From: Roseisalinus antarcticus
GTDB lineage: Bacteria; Pseudomonadota; Alphaproteobacteria; Rhodobacterales; Rhodobacteraceae
NCBI RefSeq assembly: GCF_900172355.1
Contig: NZ_FWFZ01000005.1
Span: 177,637-241,636, forward strand
Length of the DNA stretch: 64,000 bases
Reading direction: 5' to 3'
Positions within the stretch are counted from its first letter, which is position 1. Each line of letters opens with the position of its first letter. This document shows, piece after piece, positions 1-7,948 of this stretch. The position numbers and the translations under genes were made by a program. Below the pieces are notes generated by a model, which worked only from the letters and a program-made list of their open reading frames with translations, made no database searches and was not told where the DNA came from.

Positions 1-53
1 TGCGCGGGCGAACTGACGCTGTTCAGACAAGAACAACCAGGGAGAAAAATCTC

Positions 54-1694
54 ATGAAAATGACAACGATGCTCAAGGCCTCGACTGCCGCCTTGCTGAT
101 CACTTCGGGCGCCGCCTGGGCCGAGGCCCACGCGATGACCGGCCCCAACGGCGAAGCGCTCGCCGAAACCCAGGAATTCGTCTATCGCGTTCTCGACGAG
201 CACAGCTCTGTCGATCCCGGCATCGTCGAAGACGTCACCGGCTCGGAGCTTGTCCGCGACCTGTTCGAGGGGCTCTACAACGACAGCAAGACCGGCGACA
301 CGCTGGAGCCGGGCGTGGCGCTCAGCCACACGGTGTCCGACGACGGGCTCGTCTACACCTTCACCCTGCGCGAAGATGCCAAGTGGTCCAACGGCGACCC
401 GGTCACCGCGGGTGACTTCGTCTACGCCTGGCGCCGCGCCGCCTCGCCGGAACTGGCCTCGCCCTATTCGTGGTACATGGAGCTGATGGCGCTCGAGAAC
501 GTCGGCGCCGTCCTGGCCGGCGACGCGCCGCTCGAAGACCTCGGCGTGACCGCGATCGACGACTACACCCTCGAGGTGACCCTGACCGAGCCGCTGCCCT
601 ACTTCCCGCAGATGCTGACCCACGCCACCACCTTCCCGGTGCCGCAATCGGTGATCGAGGCGTTCGGCGACCAGTGGACCCGCCCCGAGAACATCGTCTC
701 CAACGGCGCCTATGTCCTCAGCGAGCACATCCCGCAGGAACGCTCCGTCCGCGTCAAGAACGACATGTACTGGGATGCGGACAACACGATCATCGAATCG
801 GTCACGGCGCTCGTCATCAACGACGAGAACCAGGCGCTGACCCGGTTCCTGGCCGATGAGCTCGACCGCACCGAAGTGCCCGCGGGCCAGTTCCCACGCC
901 TGTCCGAGGAATACCCCGAGCAGACGGTCAGCTTCCCGCGCCTGTGCAACTATTACTATTCGTTCAACCTGCGCGACGACGGCCCCGAGGCGTTCAAGGA
1001 CGTCCGTGTGCGCCAGGCGCTCGCCATGGCGATCGACCGCGACGTGATCACCGACAACGTGCTCGCCGGCGGCCAGCCAGCCGCCTACACGTTCACACCC
1101 GCGGCCACCGCGAACTTCGAGGTGCCGGACGTCGAGATGGCGTCGATGACCCAGCAAGAGCGCAACGAGAAGGCGATCGAGCTTCTGGCCGAGGCCGGCT
1201 ATGGCCCCGACAACCCGCTGTCCTTCGAGATGGTCTACAACACCTCCGACGCGCACCGCTCCATCGCGGTCGCCATGAGCCAGATGTGGAAGCAGACCCT
1301 GGGCGTCGAGGCCACGCTGGCCAACCAGGAATGGCAGACCTTCCTCGAGGCCCGCGACAACGGCGACTTCGAACTGGCCCGCGGCGCGTGGTGCGGCGAC
1401 TACAACGAAGCCTCCACCTTCCTCGACCTGCTGCAGACCAACTCGGGCTACAACGACGCCAAGTACTCCAACTCCGAGGTCGACCAGCTTCTGGCCGAGG
1501 CCAAGACCGCGTCCGATCCCAACCCGCTCTATGAGCAGGTCGAGCAGATCATCGCCGAAGACATGCCGGTGATCCCGATCTACCACTACGCCGGCAACTA
1601 CATGATGGACGAGGCCCTGATCCCGTCCTGGCCGGTCGAGAACGTCCAGCAGAACTGGTACTCCAAGGACCTCTACTTCGTCGCCGACGAATAA
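54..1694 (+). CDS. oppA: Oligopeptide ABC transporter, periplasmic substrate-binding protein (OppA-like)
   Basis: Periplasmic receptor that captures peptides for the importer encoded by the next four genes. The 546-residue product starts with an export signal of about 26 residues ending in SGAAWAEAHA. A family 5 extracellular solute-binding fold follows, with recognisable blocks such as LVRDLFEGLYND, FTLREDAKWSNGDPVTAGDFVYAWRR and VRQALAMAIDRD. Length is normal for OppA. A GGGAGA ribosome-binding site lies just before the start. Family assignment is firm; peptide as substrate is inferred from similarity, and related receptors bind other solutes. Confidence 0.9.
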   Translation: MKMTTMLKASTAALLITSGAAWAEAHAMTGPNGEALAETQEFVYRVLDEHSSVDPGIVEDVTGSELVRDLFEGLYNDSKTGDTLEPGVALSHTVSDDGLVYTFTLREDAKWSNGDPVTAGDFVYAWRRAASPELASPYSWYMELMALENVGAVLAGDAPLEDLGVTAIDDYTLEVTLTEPLPYFPQMLTHATTFPVPQSVIEAFGDQWTRPENIVSNGAYVLSEHIPQERSVRVKNDMYWDADNTIIESVTALVINDENQALTRFLADELDRTEVPAGQFPRLSEEYPEQTVSFPRLCNYYYSFNLRDDGPEAFKDVRVRQALAMAIDRDVITDNVLAGGQPAAYTFTPAATANFEVPDVEMASMTQQERNEKAIELLAEAGYGPDNPLSFEMVYNTSDAHRSIAVAMSQMWKQTLGVEATLANQEWQTFLEARDNGDFELARGAWCGDYNEASTFLDLLQTNSGYNDAKYSNSEVDQLLAEAKTASDPNPLYEQVEQIIAEDMPVIPIYHYAGNYMMDEALIPSWPVENVQQNWYSKDLYFVADE

Positions 1695-1714
1695 GGTCTG
1701 ACAGACGTTCGGCC

Positions 1715-1738
1715 CGTGCCCCCTGATCGGGGGGCACG
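1715..1738 (+). terminator. Strong hairpin between oppA and oppB
   Basis: A GC-rich inverted repeat (CGTGCCCCC, loop TGATC, then GGGGGGCACG) lies 20 bp after the oppA stop. No T-run follows, and the operon continues 43 bp later. It probably acts as a 3'-end stabiliser or partial terminator, which would keep receptor transcripts more abundant than those of the membrane components. That role is inferred from other binding-protein operons. Confidence 0.5.
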
Positions 1739-1780
1739 TGTGCGCTATGTCCGAGCGCACGCAGGGAGCCAGCTCAGCCC

Positions 1781-2704
1781 ATGTATGTCTACATCATCAA
1801 GCGTCTCGCGGTCGCGATCCCGACGATCCTGATCCTTGTCGTCTTCAGCTTCGTGCTGATGTATTGGGCCCCCGGCGGGCCATTCAATTCCGAACGCCCC
1901 CTGCCCGCCCAGGTCATGGCCAACATCGAGGCGAAATACGGCCTCGACCAGCCGGTCTGGAAGCAGATGATCGACTATGTCTGGGGCGTCGTGACCCGGT
2001 TCGATTTCGGGCCGTCCTTCCAGTATACCGACCGGACGGTCAACGACGTGATCGCCCAGGGCTTTCCGGTGACGCTGACCTACGGGTTCTGGTCGGCCAT
2101 CGCAGCGGTGCTGGTCGGTGTCACGCTGGGCATCGCGGCGGCGCTCAAGCACAATTCCTGGCTCGACTACATCGCCGTGGGCATCACCATCGGCGCCCAG
2201 GCCCTGCCGAATTTCGTGATGGCGCCGATCCTTGTGCTGATCTTCACCCTCTGGCTGGGCTGGCTGCCCGGCGGCGGGTGGAACGGCGGCCAGTGGCAAT
2301 ACGTCATCATGCCGGTGATCGCGCTTTCGACCTCCTACATGGCCTCGATCGCGCGGATCACCCGGTCCTCGATGCTGGAGGTCATGAACTCCAACTTCAT
2401 CCGCACCGCCAGGGCCAAGGGGCTGCCGATGCGCCGCGTCGTGTTGCGCCATGCGCTCAAGCCCACGCTGCTGCCGGTGATCTCGTATCTCGGACCGGCG
2501 GTGGTCGGCATGATCACGGGATCCGTCGTCGTGGACATCGCCTTTTCCACCGGCGGCATCGGTCAGTTCTTTGTCAATTCCGCGTTCAACCGCGATTATT
2601 CCGTCATCATGGGCATCACGATCCTGGTGGGCATGCTGACGATCACCTTCAATCTTCTGGTCGACATCCTGTATGCGTGGATCGACCCGAAGATCCGGTA
2701 TTAG
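1781..2704 (+). CDS. oppB: Oligopeptide ABC transporter permease (OppB-like)
   Basis: First inner-membrane subunit of the peptide importer, 307 residues. It shows the usual OppB layout: a first membrane helix (residues about 9-29), a periplasmic stretch, then five more helices. The EAA loop that contacts the ATPases is visible as ARAKGLPMRRVVLRHALKP near residue 210. It follows oppA after an 86-bp gap containing the hairpin and precedes oppC by 13 bp. An AGGGAG sequence lies upstream of the chosen start. Length and order match the opp/dpp family; substrate specificity cannot be read from the permease. Confidence 0.9.
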   Translation: MYVYIIKRLAVAIPTILILVVFSFVLMYWAPGGPFNSERPLPAQVMANIEAKYGLDQPVWKQMIDYVWGVVTRFDFGPSFQYTDRTVNDVIAQGFPVTLTYGFWSAIAAVLVGVTLGIAAALKHNSWLDYIAVGITIGAQALPNFVMAPILVLIFTLWLGWLPGGGWNGGQWQYVIMPVIALSTSYMASIARITRSSMLEVMNSNFIRTARAKGLPMRRVVLRHALKPTLLPVISYLGPAVVGMITGSVVVDIAFSTGGIGQFFVNSAFNRDYSVIMGITILVGMLTITFNLLVDILYAWIDPKIRY

Positions 2705-2717
2705 AGGAGCAGGCCGC

Positions 2718-3644
2718 ATGAAACTCGCGTCAGGCGATGCCAAGCTTCTGGACGAGACGGCCCAGCTCGCCAGCATCCGGGGCCGGTCCCTCTGGGCCGA
2801 TGCGCGGGGCCGGTTCCTGCGCAACCGGGCGGCCCTGCTGGGGCTGATCGTTCTGGTGCTGGTGGCGATCTTCGCCCTCTTCGGCGGCTATTTCGCCAAG
2901 TACGAGCCCGATTACGTCGATTTCTCGCTGATGGGCGCCAATGCCTATCGCGGGGTCCCGTCCTTCGAGAGCGGGCACTACTTCGGCGTCGATTTCGACG
3001 GGCGCGACCTTTTTGCCCGCACGGTGCAGGGCACCGGCATCTCGATGCTGGTGGGCGTCGTGGGGGCGCTGGTCGCCGTGGTGGTCGGCACACTTTATGG
3101 GGCCACGGCGGGCTATATCGGCGGGCGCGTCGACAACATCATGATGCGGACGGTCGACATCCTGATGTCGATCCCGTTCATGTTCGTACTGATCCTGATG
3201 CTGGTGATCTTCGGCCGCTCGATGTTCATGCTGTTCCTGGGCATCGGTCTGATCTCGTGGCTCGACATGAGCCGGATCGCCCGGGGGCAGACGCTCTCGA
3301 TCAAGAACAAGGAATTCGTCGAGGCCGCGGTCGCCACCGGCGTGCGGCCCTTCACGATCATCCTGCGCCACGTGGTGCCCAACCTGCTGGGCATCGTCAT
3401 TGTCTATTCCACCCTGCTGGTGCCGCAGATGATCATCTTCGAATCCTTCATCTCCTACCTCGGCCTCGGCATCCAGGAGCCGCAGACCTCGCTCGGTGCG
3501 CTCATCAACCAGGGCGCGGAGCAGATGAACAACGGCACGCTTTGGATGCTCGCGTTCCCGCTCTTCTTCTTCCTCGTGACGCTCTTTGCCTTCTTCTTCG
3601 TGGGCGACGGGCTGCGCGATGCCCTCGATCCGAAGGACCGCTGA
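2718..3644 (+). CDS. oppC: Oligopeptide ABC transporter permease (OppC-like)
   Basis: Second membrane subunit, 308 residues. The ATG at 2718 has a good upstream GAGGAG and yields the usual N-terminal OppC domain, so it is preferred over an earlier in-frame ATG that would overlap oppB. The first transmembrane helix is at about residues 40-60, followed by a periplasmic region (YRGVPSFESGHYFGVDFDGRDLFAR) and five helices. The EAA-type loop is EAAVATGVRPFTIILRHVVPN. The stop codon abuts the start of oppD. Confidence 0.9.
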   Translation: MKLASGDAKLLDETAQLASIRGRSLWADARGRFLRNRAALLGLIVLVLVAIFALFGGYFAKYEPDYVDFSLMGANAYRGVPSFESGHYFGVDFDGRDLFARTVQGTGISMLVGVVGALVAVVVGTLYGATAGYIGGRVDNIMMRTVDILMSIPFMFVLILMLVIFGRSMFMLFLGIGLISWLDMSRIARGQTLSIKNKEFVEAAVATGVRPFTIILRHVVPNLLGIVIVYSTLLVPQMIIFESFISYLGLGIQEPQTSLGALINQGAEQMNNGTLWMLAFPLFFFLVTLFAFFFVGDGLRDALDPKDR

Positions 3645-4613
3645 ATGCCGCTGCTGGACATCGAGAACCTCAACGTCACGTTCAAGACCGGCGACGGGGA
3701 CGTGAACGCGGTGAACGGCGTCAGCTTCACCGTCGACAAGGGCGAATCCCTGGCCATCGTCGGAGAGAGCGGCTCCGGCAAGTCGCAGACCGCCTTTGCC
3801 ATGATGGGCCTGCTGGCCCGGAACGGCCGGGCCACGGGGACGGTGCGTTTCGACGGCACCGACCTGCTGAGCCTTTCGCCCAGGGCGCTGAACAAGGTGC
3901 GCAGCCGCGAGGTCGGGATGATCTTCCAGGATCCGATGACTTCGCTGAACCCCTATCTCAAGGTCTCCGACCAGATGGCCGAGGTACTGCAGCTGCACGA
4001 GGGCCTGTCGAAAAAGGCCGCAATAAACGAGGCCGTGAAGATGCTGGACGCGGTGCGCATCCCCGATGCGCGGGCCCGGGTGACGATGTATCCGCACGAG
4101 TTCTCGGGCGGGATGCGCCAGCGGATCATGATCGCGATGGCGCTGCTGTGCCGCCCCCGGCTGCTGATCGCGGACGAGCCGACGACCGCGCTCGACGTCA
4201 CCGTGCAGGCGCAGATCATGGCGCTGCTGGCCGAGATCCGGCGCGAGTTCGGGACGGCGATCATCCTCATCACCCATGACCTCGGGATCGTGGCGGATGC
4301 CTGCGACCGGACGCTGGTCATGTACGGCGGCCAGATCATGGAGGAAGGCGCGACCACCGATGTCTTCGCCAGCCCGTCGCACCCCTATACCCACGGCCTG
4401 CTGGCGGCCGTACCGCGCCTGGACCGGGACGACGACACGCTTCAGACCATCGCGGGCGAGCCGCCCGACATGAGCCACCTGCCCGAGGGCTGCCCGTTCA
4501 CGCCGCGATGCCCGATCGCCCGGCCCGAATGCATGGGGACCAAGCCCGGGCTCGTCGGATTCGGCGACGATCGCCGCCGGTCCTGCCACGCCCCGGTCGA
4601 GGAGGTCGTCTGA
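3645..4613 (+). CDS. oppD: Oligopeptide ABC transporter ATPase (OppD-like)
   Basis: Cytoplasmic ATPase of the importer, 322 residues. Walker A GESGSGKSQ lies at residues 40-48, the Q-loop in FQDPMTSLNP at about 95-103, the signature FSGGMRQR at 153-160 and Walker B LLIADEP at 173-179. The C-terminal oligopeptide-transporter extension contains CPFTPRCPIARPEC, the cysteine-rich motif typical of OppD/DppD. The stop codon overlaps the oppF start (ATG within TGATG), indicating translational coupling. Confidence 0.92.
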   Translation: MPLLDIENLNVTFKTGDGDVNAVNGVSFTVDKGESLAIVGESGSGKSQTAFAMMGLLARNGRATGTVRFDGTDLLSLSPRALNKVRSREVGMIFQDPMTSLNPYLKVSDQMAEVLQLHEGLSKKAAINEAVKMLDAVRIPDARARVTMYPHEFSGGMRQRIMIAMALLCRPRLLIADEPTTALDVTVQAQIMALLAEIRREFGTAIILITHDLGIVADACDRTLVMYGGQIMEEGATTDVFASPSHPYTHGLLAAVPRLDRDDDTLQTIAGEPPDMSHLPEGCPFTPRCPIARPECMGTKPGLVGFGDDRRRSCHAPVEEVV

Positions 4614-5608
4614 TGCCCATACTTTCGGTCAAGGACCTGCAGGTGACCTTCGACGTCCGCAGCGCCGGAAGCTGGCCATGGACACCGCCGCGCAAGCTGC
4701 ACGCCGTCGGCGGCCTGTCGTTCGACCTGGAGCCCGGCCAGACCGTCGGCCTTGTGGGCGAGAGCGGGTCGGGCAAATCTACCGTCGCGCGGGCGCTGGT
4801 GGGCACGGTGCCGGCCTCGGGCGGGCAGATCCTGTTCGAGGGCCAGGACCTCGCGGCCATGTCGCCGCAGGAGCGTCGGCGCCACCGCAAGGACGTACAG
4901 ATGGTGTTCCAGGACCCTCTGGCGGCGCTCAACCCGCGGATGACCGTGGGCGATATCGTCGCCGAGCCGCTGGTGACCCATCACCCCGAGACCTCCCGCG
5001 CGGAGGTCAAGAAACGCGTCGGCGACATCATGGAGCGGGTGGGCTTGCTGCCCAATCTGGTGAACCGCTACCCCCATGAATTCTCGGGCGGGCAGTGCCA
5101 GCGCATCGGCATCGCGCGGGCGCTGGTGATGAAGCCCAAGCTTCTGATCTGCGACGAGCCGGTCTCGGCGCTGGACGTCTCCGTGCAGGCGCAGGTGGTG
5201 AACCTGCTGCGCGACCTGCAACGGGACATGGGGCTGTCGATGATCTTCATCGCCCATGACCTGAGCGTGGTGAAGCACATCTCGGACCGGATCGTGGTCA
5301 TGTACCTGGGCCGGATCATGGAGTCCGGCCCCGCCCGCGAGGTGACCCTGCGACCGCGGCATCCCTATACCCAGGCGCTGATCTCGTCGGTGCCGATCCC
5401 GGACCCGGTGCTTGAAAAGGCACGGCCGCGTCCGATCCTGGAGGGCGAGTTGCCGTCGCCGCTCAGCCCGCCGTCGGGCTGCGTGTTTCGCACCCGCTGC
5501 CCCAAGGCCAAACCCGATTGCGCCGAACCGAAGGACCGGATCCAGCGGGAGGGAGAGGTTCAGGTCGCCTGCCCCTACCAGGAGGTCAAGGACGCCCTCG
5601 CGGTCTGA
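4613..5608 (+). CDS. oppF: Oligopeptide ABC transporter ATPase (OppF-like)
   Basis: Second ATPase of the importer, 331 residues from the ATG at 4613, which overlaps the oppD stop. Walker A GESGSGKST is at residues 49-57, followed by signature FSGGQCQR and Walker B LLICDEPVSALD. A C-terminal cysteine-rich extension (GCVFRTRCPKAKPDC) is present. A short insertion near residues 16-28 (RSAGSWPWTPPRK) is typical of OppF. The gene ends the operon; two hairpins follow. Confidence 0.92.
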   Translation: MPILSVKDLQVTFDVRSAGSWPWTPPRKLHAVGGLSFDLEPGQTVGLVGESGSGKSTVARALVGTVPASGGQILFEGQDLAAMSPQERRRHRKDVQMVFQDPLAALNPRMTVGDIVAEPLVTHHPETSRAEVKKRVGDIMERVGLLPNLVNRYPHEFSGGQCQRIGIARALVMKPKLLICDEPVSALDVSVQAQVVNLLRDLQRDMGLSMIFIAHDLSVVKHISDRIVVMYLGRIMESGPAREVTLRPRHPYTQALISSVPIPDPVLEKARPRPILEGELPSPLSPPSGCVFRTRCPKAKPDCAEPKDRIQREGEVQVACPYQEVKDALAV

Positions 5609-5617
5609 TCGGCGCCC

Positions 5618-5638
5618 GCGCTCCGTGATCCGGAGCGC
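5618..5638 (+). terminator. Hairpin downstream of oppF
   Basis: Perfect 8-bp stem GCGCTCCG / CGGAGCGC around the loop TGATC, starting 10 bp after the oppF stop. It is immediately followed by a second palindrome at 5640-5663. There is no clear T-run, so intrinsic termination is plausible but unproven. Confidence 0.45.
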
Positions 5639-5639
5639 C

Positions 5640-5663
5640 CCAGATTATTCGCGAATAGTCTGG
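5640..5663 (+). repeat. 24-bp palindrome CCAGA..ATTCGCGAAT..TCTGG, copy 1
   Basis: The arms CCAGATTATTCG and CGAATAGTCTGG pair with one mismatch around a TTCGCGAA core. A second, perfect version with the same ends and core lies at 40246-40269 between convergent genes. Both sit just after operon ends, which suggests a dispersed terminator-like repeat. Confidence 0.7.
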
Positions 5664-5801
5664 CCAGCGCATCGAACTGACGGTGCGGAGGGGCTTCGAG
5701 GGCGTGACATGCACCCGGCGCAGCCCTATCCTTCTGCAATATTCCCACGACCCTGAAGTTACATTCTCTGTCCCCCGCGTGACCCCCAAGGACATGCCAA
5801 C

Positions 5802-6860
5802 ATGAGACCAATGACGCTTTTCCTGGGCCTGCTTCTGCCCCTGACGTCGCCCGCCCTTGCCGACCAGCCGCTCGCCGTGGCGGCGGTGACCGCGCAGGAA
5901 ACCCCGTCGCGGAACACGCTGTCCCTGACCGGCGAGATCCGCGCCCCCGAGAGCCTGGGCGCCGCCTTTCCGACCGGCGGGCGTCTGGCCGAGATCACGG
6001 TCGAGGCCGGCGAGGAGGTCGCCCGCGGCACCGTCCTCGCCCGGATCGAAAGCGTGCAGGAGGCCCAGGCGCTGCGCGCCGCCGAGGCTCAGCTTGCAGC
6101 GGCCGAAGCCGACTTCGTCAATGCGCGAGACGAGGACAGCCGGCAGTCGGAACTCTTCGAGCGCGGCGCCATCACCCGCAGCGCCCGCGACAACGCAGCC
6201 GACCGGCTGGCCGCTGCCACCGCCCGCAAGGCCCAGGCCGAGGCGTCGCTCGACCAGGCCAGGGCGGCGCTGGACGACACCGTGCTGGTCGCGCCGCAGG
6301 ATGCCATCGTGATCTCTCGCCGGGCCGAGCCGGGGCAGGTCATCGGCGCCGCGCAACCGGTGCTGGAGCTGGCGCTGGGCGAGGGATACGAAGCCGTCTT
6401 CGATGTTCCTGAGGGCGCCCTCACCGTCAGCCCGTCGACCCCGCCGACCATCCGGTTGAGCCCGATCGACCGGCCCGGCGTGTCGGTCACCGGGCAAGTC
6501 TCCGAGATCTCGCCCCTGGTCGATCCGGCCTATGGCACCGTGCAGGTGACGGTCACGCTCGGCTCCGGCGTGCCCGGGCTGACCTATGGCGACGCGGTGC
6601 GCGGGACGACCTCGCAGACCGCCGGTGCGCGTGTGGAGCTGCCCTGGTCCGCCATCGCCTCCACTGCCGCGGGGCCCGCCGTCTGGGTCGTGGACCCCGA
6701 GACGATGACGGTCTCCGAGCGTCCCATCGACCTGTGGCACCATGCGGAGGGCCGGTTGATCCTGCAATCCGGCGTCGAGGAGGGGGAATTCGTGGTCACG
6801 CGCGGAGTGCAACTGCTTTATCCCGGCCGAAACATCCGCATCGTGGAGGGCGACCAGTGA
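5802..6860 (+). CDS. RND efflux periplasmic adaptor subunit (membrane fusion protein)
   Basis: Periplasmic adaptor of a tripartite efflux pump, 352 residues. A signal peptide (residues 1-20, LLLPLTSPALA) precedes a barrel-sandwich half-motif (LTGEIRAPESLGAAFPTGGRLAEITVEAGEEVARGTVLARIES), an alpha-helical hairpin (about 85-155) rich in Ala/Glu/Arg, and the returning motif VLVAPQDAIVISRRAEPGQVI. It is the first of two adaptor genes before the pump. The stop overlaps the GTG start of the next gene. Substrate unknown. Confidence 0.88.
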   Translation: MRPMTLFLGLLLPLTSPALADQPLAVAAVTAQETPSRNTLSLTGEIRAPESLGAAFPTGGRLAEITVEAGEEVARGTVLARIESVQEAQALRAAEAQLAAAEADFVNARDEDSRQSELFERGAITRSARDNAADRLAAATARKAQAEASLDQARAALDDTVLVAPQDAIVISRRAEPGQVIGAAQPVLELALGEGYEAVFDVPEGALTVSPSTPPTIRLSPIDRPGVSVTGQVSEISPLVDPAYGTVQVTVTLGSGVPGLTYGDAVRGTTSQTAGARVELPWSAIASTAAGPAVWVVDPETMTVSERPIDLWHHAEGRLILQSGVEEGEFVVTRGVQLLYPGRNIRIVEGDQ

Positions 6861-7948
6861 CCCGCATTGCCCCCGCGCTCCTTGCCCTGTCCGTCGCCGC
6901 GCTTCCCGCCGCAGCCCAAGATCGGGAGCAGGCGGACGCCGAAGTCCGGCCCCGCCCCGTCATCTCGGAGATCGCAACGCCCGCGGCAGGGATCTCGTCC
7001 TCGTGGATCGGGACGGTCTCTGCCAGCCAGGAGATCGTGCTTGGCTTCGTCATCCTCGGCACGCTCGCCGACCGCCCCGCCTCGCTGGGCGATACGGTGG
7101 CCGAGGGCGACGTGCTCGCCCGCCTGGACAGCACCGACCTGGATGCGGAGCTGCGCGCCGCCGAGGCCGGCGTGACCATCGCCGAGGCGGAATACCAGAC
7201 CGCAAGTGCCGCGGCGGAACGGGCGCGGGAGCTTCTGTCCCGGGGGGTCGACAGCGAAGTCGCCGTGCAAACCGCGGAAAATCAGCTCGCCGCCGCCGAA
7301 GCCCGCCTGGAGCAGGCCCGCGCGTCCCTGGCACGGGCCCGCGACGCCCGCGCCTTTGCCACGCTGAAGGCCCCCTCCGCCGGTGTCATCACCGAGATCA
7401 GCGCCGAGCCCGGCGCGACCCTCTCGGCCGGGGACCCGGTGCTGACCCTGGCGGCCCGCGGGGCGCGCGAGGTCCTGATCGGGCTGGCCGAGGAAGACGC
7501 CACCACCATGCCCGACAGCGCCGCCTTCGACATCAGCCTGGTGTCCAACCCGGGCCAGACAACGACCGGGACCCTGTTCCGCATCGACCCGATGAGCGAA
7601 CGCTCCACCCGGACCCGCACCGCGCACCTGGCCCTGCCGGGTGACGCACCGGTCAGTTTCCGCCTCGGTGCGCTGGTGAACGCGGCCCGCGACCCCGAGG
7701 GTCAGGGGATGCTGTCCCTTCCCAGAGCCGCGGTGATCGGCGATGCGGAAGCACCGGCGGTCTGGGTCATCACCGGCCCGGACCGGACCCTGCGCCGCAC
7801 CCCGGTGACGCTCGGCCCCGAAGGCGGCGGGCGGATCGCGGTGCTGGACGGCCTCGCCGAAGGCGAAGAAGTGCTGACCCGTGGCGTCCATTCCGTCACC
7901 CAGGGCCAGCGCGTCGGCCCGGTCACGAGCCCGGAGGCGATCCGATGA
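6857..7948 (+). CDS. RND efflux periplasmic adaptor subunit (second)
   Basis: Second membrane-fusion protein of the same cluster, 363 residues from the GTG at 6857. That start overlaps the preceding stop as GTGA and gives a clean signal peptide (TRIAPALLALSVAALPAAAQ). The lipoyl half-motif GTLADRPASLGDTVAEGDVLARLDS, a coiled hairpin (about 100-165) and the return motif FATLKAPSAGVITEISAEPGATL are all present. The stop overlaps the start of the pump gene at 7945. Two adaptors for one RND pump occur in several alphaproteobacterial clusters; they probably form a mixed ring. Confidence 0.88.
   Translation: MTRIAPALLALSVAALPAAAQDREQADAEVRPRPVISEIATPAAGISSSWIGTVSASQEIVLGFVILGTLADRPASLGDTVAEGDVLARLDSTDLDAELRAAEAGVTIAEAEYQTASAAAERARELLSRGVDSEVAVQTAENQLAAAEARLEQARASLARARDARAFATLKAPSAGVITEISAEPGATLSAGDPVLTLAARGAREVLIGLAEEDATTMPDSAAFDISLVSNPGQTTTGTLFRIDPMSERSTRTRTAHLALPGDAPVSFRLGALVNAARDPEGQGMLSLPRAAVIGDAEAPAVWVITGPDRTLRRTPVTLGPEGGGRIAVLDGLAEGEEVLTRGVHSVTQGQRVGPVTSPEAIR

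Noticed and set aside
2730..4589. Long minus-strand open frame across oppC and oppD
   Set aside because: Composition dominated by Arg, His, Asp and Gln typical of antisense frames; the plus-strand opp genes account for the region.
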